Below are positions 57,407 to 64,000 of a stretch of 64,000 bases of DNA, in pieces (position 1 is the stretch's first letter; every line of letters begins with the position of its first letter). Position numbers and translations under genes: made by a program. Source of the DNA: Pseudomonadota bacterium (GTDB lineage Bacteria > Pseudomonadota > Alphaproteobacteria > Rhodospirillales > Magnetospirillaceae); contig JAJYTF010000001.1 of NCBI GenBank assembly GCA_021793155.1, forward strand, positions 284,375 through 348,374, written 5' to 3'. Below the pieces are notes generated by a model. It had not been told where the DNA came from. It made no database searches and worked only from the letters and a program-made list of their open reading frames with translations.

Positions 57407-57447
57407 TGAATATCATTCAGCTTAATGTGTGGGGCGGCGTTGGTCAA
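57407..57447 (-). promoter_or_regulatory. Promoter and operator for the hydratase operon
   Basis: Read leftward: TTGACC (57442-57447), 17 bases, TAAGCT (57419-57424), then operator TGAATGATATTCA (57407-57419). This is the rightmost copy of the motif that I find. Confidence 0.66.
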
Positions 57448-57543
57448 CGACTCGCGCTAAACTCCTGATCATATGTCTCTCCAGGCCGCTCCTAGGGGGC
57501 ATGCATCGGTTATCGGAACCATTCGTGACAAGTGGAAAAGAAT

Positions 57544-58158
57544 ATGCTGACTGTCTATGAAATTGATGGCATCACACCGGTCGTTCATCCGACAGCATTT
57601 GTCGATCCATCTGCCGTATTGATTGGCGATGTCATTATTGGTCCAGGCGTCTTTGTTGGCCCTGGTGCTTCATTGCGCGGTGATTTCGGTCGCATCATTA
57701 TAGAAGAGGGGAGTAATGTGCAGGATAATTGTGTCCTGCACACCTTGCCAACCGATGACACCGTCATCGAGGCCGATGGCCATATTGGCCATGGCGCCAT
57801 CCTTCATGGCTGTCGCATCAAAGCCAACGCTTTGGTGGGCATGGGTGCGGTCATCATGGATGGGGCCGTGATCGGCGAATCCTCGATTGTCGCGGCCCTG
57901 GCCTTTGTCAAGGCTCGCATGGAGGTGCCGGCTCGGACGTTGGTGGCCGGTATCCCTGCAAAGGTGGTAAGACCGCTTTCGGACGCCGAAATTTCCTGGA
58001 AGAGCGACGGAACCAAGATCTACCAGGAGCTGACGCGACGTTGCTTGCGCAGTTTCAAAGCCACTCGCCCACTGACGGAAATGGAGCCTGATCGAAAGCG
58101 GATTTCGGTTACCGATTTCATGACCATCGACGAGGCGCGACGGCAAGAGGAAAAATGA
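57544..58158 (+). CDS. PaaY/CaiE-like hexapeptide-repeat protein (gamma-carbonic anhydrase fold)
   Basis: A 204-residue left-handed beta-helix protein. Hexapeptide repeats run from residue 15 to 130, with the metal histidines in VLHTLP and [13 protein letters not shown]. The C-terminal helix [20 protein letters not shown] is typical of PaaY and CaiE. PaaY is a thioesterase that relieves CoA trapping in phenylacetate degradation; a similar salvage role is possible here, as is carbonic anhydrase activity. ATG 57544 gives family length. Confidence 0.85.
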   Translation: MLTVYEIDGITPVVHPTAFVDPSAVLIGDVIIGPGVFVGPGASLRGDFGRIIIEEGSNVQDNCVLHTLPTDDTVIEADGHIGHGAILHGCRIKANALVGMGAVIMDGAVIGESSIVAALAFVKARMEVPARTLVAGIPAKVVRPLSDAEISWKSDGTKIYQELTRRCLRSFKATRPLTEMEPDRKRISVTDFMTIDEARRQEEK

Positions 58159-58313
58159 GTGGCAAGGCGTCACTGCATTTCCCTCATGGGGCAGCATGAT
58201 GAAGACGAAGGCGGCCATCACCACCACCGCCTCTGCGTGAAGCTTTTTCGCCCGTCGCCGACCTTGCCGCAACCGGACACCGACCGATCCGGCGCCACAG
58301 CCGGGCTTCAGAC

Positions 58314-58697
58314 TCAGCCGACGACGTAGATCGACCTCACAGGCGGTCCGGGCGGGTGAACAAAAGTGAACCCCAGCATCGCCAGGTCGATGCGGCCCGG
58401 TCGCTCCGGCGTCAGGGTGATCTCGATGCTGTCGGTCGCCGCCAGCCGGATTGGCACAGCCGAACGATGGGCGAGCCGCATCAATTCCGGGGAAAAGATG
58501 TCGCCCGGCGATTGGGCGACGCTTCGCAAGACGAGGGTCACCGGAACGCCGGCCTGCAGAGTGATGTCCCTGATACGGCCTCCTTCCATTATGTCGACCC
58601 GCACTTCGCGTCTGGCGGAATGCAGGTCCTGGGCAGCCTGGGCGGCAGGCGCGATTAAGGCCAATCCGACAGCGCAGAGCAACAACCTATGCATCAT
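58314..58697 (-). CDS. Small exported protein, cupredoxin-like
   Basis: A 127-residue protein with a clear signal peptide (LLLCAVGLALIAPAAQA) and a beta-rich mature part (VTLVLRSVAQSPGDIFSPEL, IEITLTPERPGRIDLAMLGF). The layout resembles cupredoxin-like periplasmic domains, but the usual copper histidine/cysteine set is not evident. Function unknown. It marks the change from the catabolic region to accessory genes. Confidence 0.6.
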   Translation of the reverse strand: MMHRLLLCAVGLALIAPAAQAAQDLHSARREVRVDIMEGGRIRDITLQAGVPVTLVLRSVAQSPGDIFSPELMRLAHRSAVPIRLAATDSIEITLTPERPGRIDLAMLGFTFVHPPGPPVRSIYVVG

Positions 58698-58804
58698 TGC
58701 CTCCTCATCTATGGACGGGGCAACGCGATAGTCCGCCGATTGTTCTCGATGCCTGTGCTTTCATGGGGAGGGGCCCGCCGTTTGTTGCGCGCTACACTAT
58801 GTTC

Positions 58805-59078
58805 ATGATCATCAGCCTCCGGCACAGAGGGCTCGAAGTTCTCTATCGCACCGGCTCGACTCGCGGCGTGCAGACAGCGCACGCGACCAAGTTGAATCGC
58901 ATTCTCGCGGCGCTCGATGCGGCCCCGTCGCCGGCGGAGGTGGAGCTATCCTGGCTACAGGCTGCATCCATTGAAGGGCGACCTGGACGGCTCCTGGTCG
59001 ATATGGGTCAACGATCAAGGCTGGTCGCGGACACTGGATGGCTGCAAGCTGTTACACCTAACCTCGGGAGGATGCGCG
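58805..59078 (+). pseudogene. Decayed HigB-type toxin gene
   Basis: The N-terminus MIISLRHRGLEVLYRTGSTRG and AHATKLNRILAALDAAPSP are those of HigB/RelE-like toxins. The continuation YPGYRLHPLKGDLDGSWSIWVND lies one frame over, so a frameshift occurs near 58945, and the expected C-terminal strand is degraded. The toxin cannot be made intact. The matching antitoxin gene is missing, replaced by the short frame and pentapeptide gene that follow. Confidence 0.7.
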
Positions 59079-59126
59079 ATGACCCGAGACAACAGCGAAT
59101 GCAAGTCCGAGGAACATTCCCTATGA
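59079..59126 (+). CDS. Fifteen-codon reading frame coupled to the pentapeptide gene
   Basis: ATG 59079 follows a strong GGGAGG site and encodes 15 residues (MTRDNSECKSEEHSL). Its stop overlaps the ATG of the next gene as ATGA. It may be the residual start of a lost higA antitoxin that now serves as a coupling leader. It could also be a chance frame. Confidence 0.35.
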   Translation: MTRDNSECKSEEHSL

Positions 59127-59758
59127 GAGCCACGCTGGTTGAGGCGTCCGCGCCGGATGGAATTGCCAGCCGCCGAGATGTCGAGGCGATGCTGCAGCAG
59201 CATGCTTCGCTCGTTCGGTTTATCGGGTGGGATCTGACCGATCTGTCGTTGAAGGGGCTGGACTTCCACGGGTGCGAGTTCGCGCGCTGCCGCGGAGGAC
59301 GTGCCGATTTTTCATCCTGTGACATGACCGATGCCCGGTTCAACGCCTGCGACTTCAACAACGCAAATTGGCGCCGCGCCACGTTGTCCGCTGCCATATT
59401 CCAGGATTGCAAGCTGACTGGCATTCAGATCGTGGACGCCCGTACGCTCGGGCTCATGTTCGAGAGATGCCTGCTGGTCAGCGCACAGCTCCATGGCCTG
59501 TCGTTCCGTCGAGCGGAATTGAAAAGCATCGACTTCCAGGGTGCGGATCTGACCGAGGTGGACTTCAGGGAAGCAGTGCTGACGCAATGCGACCTGCGAG
59601 ACGCGAACGTAACGGGCGCCCGCTTCGAAGGAGCCGACTTGCGCGGTGCCGATCTGGGTACACTGAGGCTCTCGGATGCATCCAGGTTCAAGGGCGCGAT
59701 CATTTCCCAGCAGCAGGCGGCTATTCTGCTCAGTAGCCTCGGTCTTAAGGTTGCGTGA
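59123..59758 (+). CDS. Pentapeptide-repeat protein
   Basis: A 211-residue protein made largely of A(D/N)Lxx-type repeats (LSLKGLDFHGCEFARCRGG, ADFSSCDMTDARFNACDF, GADLTEVDFREAVLTQCDL, ADLRGADLGTL), which fold as a right-handed square beta-helix. The N-terminal 40 residues are not repetitive. The frame stays open upstream to 58697, but that stretch is the decayed higB. GAGGA lies ten bases before ATG 59123. Some members protect DNA gyrase; no function can be claimed here. Confidence 0.75.
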   Translation: MRATLVEASAPDGIASRRDVEAMLQQHASLVRFIGWDLTDLSLKGLDFHGCEFARCRGGRADFSSCDMTDARFNACDFNNANWRRATLSAAIFQDCKLTGIQIVDARTLGLMFERCLLVSAQLHGLSFRRAELKSIDFQGADLTEVDFREAVLTQCDLRDANVTGARFEGADLRGADLGTLRLSDASRFKGAIISQQQAAILLSSLGLKVA

Positions 59759-59957
59759 TGGGCTCCTAGCGCTGGCGACGCTCTACAATCCCGCCGCCAC
59801 GCTGGCGAGTTTTCTCAGCTTCCTCGTCTTAACGTGCCGTGCGAAGGAACAGCGCACATAACGTCACCCATTCGATACGTTTTTCCGCCGGCTCAACCAT
59901 GCCCCGCGGCGATGGGGCGAGATGTTGGATCATCGGATCGTCGTTTGTCAGCGCTCG

Positions 59958-61796
59958 TCATGCCGACTGGCGGGATGACTCGCCGCTTTCCTTCAAGGCG
60001 AAGCACGCGGCCATGACCGCTTCATGGAAATTGGCGGAGGTCACCGCCTCGATCGGGGCGTGCCCGTCCAGCATCTCGTGCGGACGCGACAGCACGCTGT
60101 GCACGTCCCACGGGTCCCTCTCCCGGGCGAACTTGAGCACGGCCTGGATCAGCTTGTGTTTGAGCGGATCGAGGTGCCAGTCCGGAATGCGATAGCCGAG
60201 GTTGCCCATGGTCAAGGCTAGCAGTTTCCGCTCCTGGACTTCGTAACTGATCCACCGGCGGGATTTCCCGACCGCTTGGGCGAACACTACTGCCGGCAAA
60301 CTATGCGGCGAGTTGAAGACCTCTTTGCGCTGCAAATGCTTGCGCTGAGCGTCTGACAGCGCCGGCTGCAAGGCCGCCACGGGCAGGCGAACTGCCGGTA
60401 GGCGGCCGGCGACACTCGCCGCGGCCAGCCCCGTATGCTTCGGATTGGACACCACCAGGGTTGGCGAAGGTGCGGTCACCGAAAGCGTATTTCCGGCGTT
60501 CTCGCCCATCGGCAGTCCCTCCAAACTGACCGACAAGTGCTGGCTCGCCCGTTCGACTTCACCCTGCTCGAACAGATCGAGCCGATCGGCCCAGTCCTGC
60601 ATCATCCGGCGCCGCGGTTCGACATATTCGGCATGGTTGTAGGCGGCACTCGTCGCGTCCGGATCGACATGCGAAAGCTGCGCCTCCACCCAGACCTTCG
60701 GGTAGCCGATCTCGTTGAGCGCCGTGGAGATCGTGCCGCGGACACCGTGACCGGTCAGCAGGTTCTCATACCCCATCCGCTTGAGCGCCTGATTGAGCGT
60801 GTTCTCGCTCATGCGCTTCTTGAGATTCCAGTCGTGACGGAACAGATAGTGCTGGGCCGGCAACTTCTGCTCCAGCAGGTGGCGGACGATTTCGGTCGCC
60901 TGAACGGGGAGCGGCACGATGTAGGGCGGAATGTCCTGCGGCCGCTTGCCTTGCCTGCGCAACTGAAGCTGCAACTGCTTGACGATCTCGGCAGGGATGA
61001 TCCACAGACCCTGATCGAGATGAAACTGATCGGGGGTCGCCAGCCGCAACTCGCCGGTCCGCACGCCGGTCAGCAGCAGCAGCCGCAACCCGAGCTGGGT
61101 CTGCAGCCGGCCCTGATAGTTGCGCAGCGCCTTGAGGAACTCCGGCAGGTCGGGCATCCGCAGGAAAGGATTGTTGCGCACCGGCGGTGCCGGCAGCGCC
61201 ACCACGTCGAGGTCCGACGCCGGGTTCTGTTCCAGCCCCGGTACCTTGACCAGCGCGTAGCGGAACATCTGGTTGAACCAGCACCGGATCTTCTTGGCCA
61301 TGCTGAGGGCCTTGCGGCGTTCGACCTTGGCCAGTACGTCGACCAGGTCGTGGCGCTTGATATCGTAGATCGAGCGTTTGCCGAGGGTCGGAAACACATC
61401 CTTGGCGAAGATTCGTTCGACCTGGGACAACGCCGTCTGGCGCCCCTTTTTCAGGGTCAGGCTGCGGTGGGCATGCCACATCTTGAAGACAGCCTCGAAG
61501 CTGTTTTCGTCAGCGAGCTTGGCGGCAAATCGCTTCTGCTTGCGGTCGATGTGCGGGTTGATGCCCTTGGCCAGCAGCGCGTGGGCCTCGTCGCGCAAGG
61601 CGCGGGCTTCCCGGAGGCTGACCTCCGGATAGGTCCCCAGCGACATACGCTTTCGCTGGCCCTGCCAACTGTAGCGGAAATGCCACGACTTGCCGCCCTC
61701 GGCCGAAATGCCGAGGGAGAGACCGTCAAAATCGCCCAGGGTGTAGTCCTTGCCGGTGGCCTTGGCCTGCCGGATGGCGACGTCGGTAAGAGGCAT
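59958..61796 (-). CDS. Tyrosine integrase of the DUF4102/P4 type with a long C-terminal extension
   Basis: A 612-residue integrase. Residues 1-90 are the DUF4102 arm-binding domain, about 100-190 the core-binding domain, and 200-410 the catalytic domain with R246 (TGVRTGELR), H350 and R353 (GHGVRG), H376 and Y386 (AAYNHAEY). Typical P4 integrases end near residue 410-440, whereas this one has some 200 more residues. The last 120 include WHLDPLKHKLIQAVLKFARE and MLDGHAPIEAVTSANFHEAV, a pattern like the toxin-binding domain of Xre/MbcA/ParS antitoxins. The start at 61796 follows GGGAGC. It lies 226 bases from a tRNA-Gly fragment and reads away from it, the usual arrangement of integrase and attachment site. 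Confidence 0.88.
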   Translation of the reverse strand: MPLTDVAIRQAKATGKDYTLGDFDGLSLGISAEGGKSWHFRYSWQGQRKRMSLGTYPEVSLREARALRDEAHALLAKGINPHIDRKQKRFAAKLADENSFEAVFKMWHAHRSLTLKKGRQTALSQVERIFAKDVFPTLGKRSIYDIKRHDLVDVLAKVERRKALSMAKKIRCWFNQMFRYALVKVPGLEQNPASDLDVVALPAPPVRNNPFLRMPDLPEFLKALRNYQGRLQTQLGLRLLLLTGVRTGELRLATPDQFHLDQGLWIIPAEIVKQLQLQLRRQGKRPQDIPPYIVPLPVQATEIVRHLLEQKLPAQHYLFRHDWNLKKRMSENTLNQALKRMGYENLLTGHGVRGTISTALNEIGYPKVWVEAQLSHVDPDATSAAYNHAEYVEPRRRMMQDWADRLDLFEQGEVERASQHLSVSLEGLPMGENAGNTLSVTAPSPTLVVSNPKHTGLAAASVAGRLPAVRLPVAALQPALSDAQRKHLQRKEVFNSPHSLPAVVFAQAVGKSRRWISYEVQERKLLALTMGNLGYRIPDWHLDPLKHKLIQAVLKFARERDPWDVHSVLSRPHEMLDGHAPIEAVTSANFHEAVMAACFALKESGESSRQSA

Positions 61797-62021
61797 GCGG
61801 TGCTCCCAGGCTACGCTGGAAGCCAAACCTTCATCCCGTTACCCGCACCGGTTCGAGCAACAATCCGGACTCCGCGCCACCCGCCTAAATGGACCGAAAA
61901 ATGGACCAAATCGGTCCATCTGTGGGTGGCTCGCGGCGGAAGCCGCTGGAACACCATCAGAGGGATTTTCCTCTGATTTCAAGCTCTTATGGAAGTCCAT
62001 GGACTTCTGTGGAACTTGAAT

Positions 62022-62066
62022 TGGAGCGGGCGAAGGGATTCGAACCCTCGACCCCAACCTTGGCAA
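62022..62066 (-). other. 3' half of a tRNA-Gly(GCC) gene, attachment-site repeat
   Basis: The leftward strand reads like the last 45 bases of a tRNA-Gly with GCC anticodon, from the anticodon loop (TTGCCAAGG) through the T-arm (GGGTTCGAATCCC) to the acceptor end and CCA. The sequence beyond 62066 does not form a D-arm or pair with the anticodon stem, so the gene is not complete here. Such 3' tRNA repeats are left when an element integrates into a tRNA gene. Confidence 0.8.
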
Positions 62067-62092
62067 AATGGCGAGCCCTCCCGCCCGCCGCC

Positions 62093-63382
62093 TTACCTAC
62101 GGGGATTCACCGGTACCCTAAATCGCTTCCGTGTTTCTTCGGCCCAGTCGCCAATGCGCCCAACCAAGTCGTCGAGGACGGGATGGTCAACGCCGTCCGT
62201 ACGGATGGCGATCGCCACCTCTTGAGCGGCGGCGGGAATGGCATGGGCCATTCGGTCGAGCGTCTCCCGCAGTTCGTCGGCCGGAAAGCCCACGCTCTTC
62301 GCCAGGCGTTCCCAATGATGGAGCTGAACGTCGGTGTACAAGTAATATTTGTCGATCTTCATCGGCATCTTCACGCTCTGCCAGCGCTCGGCGTACGGCA
62401 GGAAGGAAGCGACATCGTACAGCGGCGCCAAGCGAACCTGGTTTCGACCGAGAAGGACCGAGTAGTTCTTGCCGTGGGCGTCAGTGCCGCCGATCAGGAA
62501 ATTGAAGACCTCCGCCTCCATGAAGCGCCGGCGGTCGGTTACCGGATCGGTTGATGCGTGGAGGATGTCCATGATGGCCTTGATCCCCGGGCCGCCTTCG
62601 AATTCGTATTTCCGCTCGGGGTGAACACCCATCGCCTGGCACATGTCCTCCTGGTGCGCTCTCAGTATCCGGCCGGAGACTTGCCGACGGTCATACCGTT
62701 CGACGACGATGGCGATCTCGTCGCCAAACTTGAGTACTTGCGATTGGGCCGCGACCAACCCCAGTTTGCCGGCTAGCCGCAGGCAAAAGTGCTCGTTCTG
62801 CAGGTGGCCTTGGAGGTCGGTGGACGGTGGCTTGAAGATATGCGTGGTCGGAGTGCGTCCGCTCGGGACGCCCCATTTGCCGTCGACCAGGCACAGCGCC
62901 GTCTTCGGCTGCGCGCCCGGCAGACTGAATTGGCCTTCGTTCGGGAGCCGCCCTGTCGACGCCTCCCGGCGGAGACTCGCCAGCCGGGCGGCGATTTCGG
63001 CCTCGTCGAGCCATCTGGTGTCGCCTGCCTGCGTCACCTCGTCAATACGAGCCTCTTCGACGAACTGAACCGCCCCAGGGCAGTCCTGACCGATCGCCCA
63101 CAAGAGTCCGAACGGATTGCGCGAGGAGACGCCGTGCTCGTTGCCGATTCGCTGAAGCGTCCGGTCATTGTCGGGCAACAGTCCCCACATCCAGGCTGTG
63201 ATGCGATCATCCCTGTGCACGGCTTCCGTGAGCGGCATCGACAGTGACAACGGAATGCCGGGACCAGAGTGGCGCCAGGCATCGTCATAAATGAACTGAA
63301 GCTTTGAGCCATCCCGCTGCACCCGGCCGACCACCCGGCCAGCCATTAGAATGACGAGATCATGCGGCAGCTTCCTGGTCAT
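62093..63382 (-). CDS. hipA: HipA-family serine/threonine kinase toxin
   Basis: A 429-residue HipA kinase. The N-terminal couple_hipA domain (MAGRVVGRVQRDG) is followed by the activation-loop region QFSLPGAQPKTAL, with S153 near the autophosphorylation position, ATP-site motifs VVERYDR and EDMCQAMG, and the catalytic loop GGTDAHGKNYSVLL with D301, then LAPLYDVAS. HipA phosphorylates an aminoacyl-tRNA synthetase and induces dormancy. It overlaps hipB by four bases. Its end lies only 27 bases from the tRNA fragment, so it sits at the extreme edge of an inserted element. Confidence 0.93.
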   Translation of the reverse strand: MTRKLPHDLVILMAGRVVGRVQRDGSKLQFIYDDAWRHSGPGIPLSLSMPLTEAVHRDDRITAWMWGLLPDNDRTLQRIGNEHGVSSRNPFGLLWAIGQDCPGAVQFVEEARIDEVTQAGDTRWLDEAEIAARLASLRREASTGRLPNEGQFSLPGAQPKTALCLVDGKWGVPSGRTPTTHIFKPPSTDLQGHLQNEHFCLRLAGKLGLVAAQSQVLKFGDEIAIVVERYDRRQVSGRILRAHQEDMCQAMGVHPERKYEFEGGPGIKAIMDILHASTDPVTDRRRFMEAEVFNFLIGGTDAHGKNYSVLLGRNQVRLAPLYDVASFLPYAERWQSVKMPMKIDKYYLYTDVQLHHWERLAKSVGFPADELRETLDRMAHAIPAAAQEVAIAIRTDGVDHPVLDDLVGRIGDWAEETRKRFRVPVNPRR

Positions 63383-63681
63383 GACTTCGGCTCCCTGACG
63401 ATGTCGTCGATGTCGGGGAAATCCTCGTCGTTAGACGGCGCCCGTGGCTTGAGACGCGGTCCATTGGAGAGATCGGCGAGGTCCAGTTCGATCCCCAGAT
63501 GCGAGAGCACCCGGAAAACCAGCCCGATCTCTGCGGTGGACTTTCCATGCTCGACGTCGCGGAGCCAACGCGCGGTCACGCCCGCCCGTTTGGCCAAGTC
63601 ATCTTGAGTCCACCCGCGTCGCTTGCGGCCATCGCGGATTGCGGCGCCAAGATCAGTTGGCGAGCGAACGAGCATCGGCAT
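63379..63681 (-). CDS. hipB: HipB-family antitoxin and repressor
   Basis: A 100-residue protein with an Xre/Cro helix-turn-helix (LGAAIRDGRKRRGWTQDDLA, then GVTARWLRDVEHGKSTAEIG) and an acidic, probably flexible C-terminal tail (SNDEDFPDIDDIVREPKS). It neutralises HipA and represses its own operon. Three palindromes lie immediately upstream of its ATG at 63681. Confidence 0.92.
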   Translation of the reverse strand: MPMLVRSPTDLGAAIRDGRKRRGWTQDDLAKRAGVTARWLRDVEHGKSTAEIGLVFRVLSHLGIELDLADLSNGPRLKPRAPSNDEDFPDIDDIVREPKS

Positions 63682-63687
63682 TCTCCC

Positions 63688-63755
63688 GGAACGTACGTTC
63701 CGATCACGAATATAGGAACATTCGTTCCGGTTTACAAGAACGGAACGATCGTTCC
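63688..63755 (-). promoter_or_regulatory. Three 14-bp operators of the hipBA operon at exact 27-bp spacing
   Basis: GGAACGTACGTTCC (63688-63701), GGAACATTCGTTCC (63715-63728) and GGAACGATCGTTCC (63742-63755) are spaced centre to centre by 27 bases. They cover the promoter of hipBA and are the likely HipB binding sites. Confidence 0.8.
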
Positions 63756-63874
63756 TTCTCGTGCGCGTGTCTGATTGGGGAAGCAGAGCATTGTGAAATG
63801 CTTACTCCTGCTTATCCCGCACCCGGATTTGGCTAGGGTAAGCAGGCAAAGTCTCTGCAAGGACCAGGGGCCAG

Positions 63875-64000
63875 ATCGGCATAGGGGGCGATCCTGACGG
63901 ATCGCTCCCCTGCCACACCACCCGGCATGCGGGTCCGCACCGGGCGGTTCGAGGAGTTGAGGTCAGGAGAGACGGGGCACGCCCAGCTTGTCCGACCATT
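63875..64000 (-). mobile_element. Probable 3' end of a group II intron, cut by the window edge
   Basis: Read leftward, a long hairpin starting GAACCGCCCGGTGCGG and closing GCATGCCGGGTGGTG has the form of group II intron domain V. It is followed by a second hairpin (GGGGAGCGATCC with GGATCGCCCC) ending CTATGCCGAT, which suits domain VI with its bulged A and the intron 3' end at 63875. The reverse transcriptase/maturase gene would lie beyond base 64000. Between 63756 and 63874 I see no other feature. Confidence 0.6.

Noticed and set aside
60435..61976. A 513-codon plus-strand frame opposite the integrase
   Set aside because: The integrase on the other strand has all catalytic residues. This frame is compositionally odd and has no recognisable domain.
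61995..62110. A complete tRNA-Gly gene
   Set aside because: Only the 3' half fits. Upstream of the anticodon loop the sequence cannot form a D-arm or pair with the anticodon stem, although a chance CGCCCGC occurs.
63688..63755. The hipBA palindromes as further members of the catabolic regulon
   Set aside because: They are 14 bp with GG/CC ends, regularly spaced before an antitoxin gene, and lack the -10/operator geometry of the regulon sites.

Overview
The window looks like a catabolic island from an alphaproteobacterium, probably a Rhodospirillales member of the Magnetospirillum/Azospirillum kind. That placement rests on the style of the ETF, ETF-QO and pyruvate carboxylase proteins and on general codon use, so it is an inference. 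An NnrU-family gene and a small cytochrome c fit a respiratory, possibly denitrifying, lifestyle.

Positions 1 to about 58 kb hold many short divergent operons of acyl-CoA metabolism. Left to right they are: the end of etfA; a radical SAM enzyme; a BadH-like dehydrogenase; an operon of acyl-CoA dehydrogenase, LiuC-like hydratase, HMG-CoA-synthase/DUF35 fusion, thiolase, mesaconyl-CoA-hydratase-like enzyme, CitE-like lyase and probably a chemoreceptor; a UspA, a ferredoxin and an IclR regulator; a biotin-dependent acyl-CoA carboxylase with an AtuD/LiuA-like dehydrogenase and pyruvate carboxylase; a two-subunit CoA transferase; an HMG-CoA lyase; a BadI-like hydrolase with a CoA ligase and dehydrogenase; a DUF1302/DUF1329/YCF48/MMPL envelope set; a three-subunit acetone carboxylase; a PimCD-like dehydrogenase pair; carbonic anhydrase; thiolase; a second BadI-like hydrolase; MFE-2-like proteins; ETF-QO; and a PaaY-like protein.

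Read together, these genes suggest activation of a hydrophobic alicyclic, methyl-branched (terpenoid-like) acid to its CoA ester, hydrolytic ring opening by BadH/BadI-type enzymes, beta-oxidation of a pimelyl-CoA-like product by PimCD, removal of methyl branches through the carboxylase/hydratase/HMG-CoA-lyase route, and recovery of acetone as acetoacetate. Electrons would leave through ETF and ETF-QO. The substrate itself cannot be read from the sequence.

The most informative hidden signal is a 13-bp palindrome (consensus TGAAYGNYRTTCA) at 15 loci from 2.7 to 57.4 kb. At most loci it sits just downstream of the -10 box of a TTGAC-type promoter. It ties the scattered operons into one regulon. 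The IclR gene at 13.5 kb is the only dedicated transcription-regulator gene seen inside the regulon.

From about 58.3 kb the character changes to mobile and accessory DNA: a decayed higB with a pentapeptide-repeat gene, a tyrosine integrase with a long C-terminal extension, a 45-bp fragment of the 3' half of a tRNA-Gly(GCC) gene that looks like an attachment site, a HipBA toxin-antitoxin pair with three operators at 27-bp spacing, and what looks like the 3' end of a group II intron running off the right edge.
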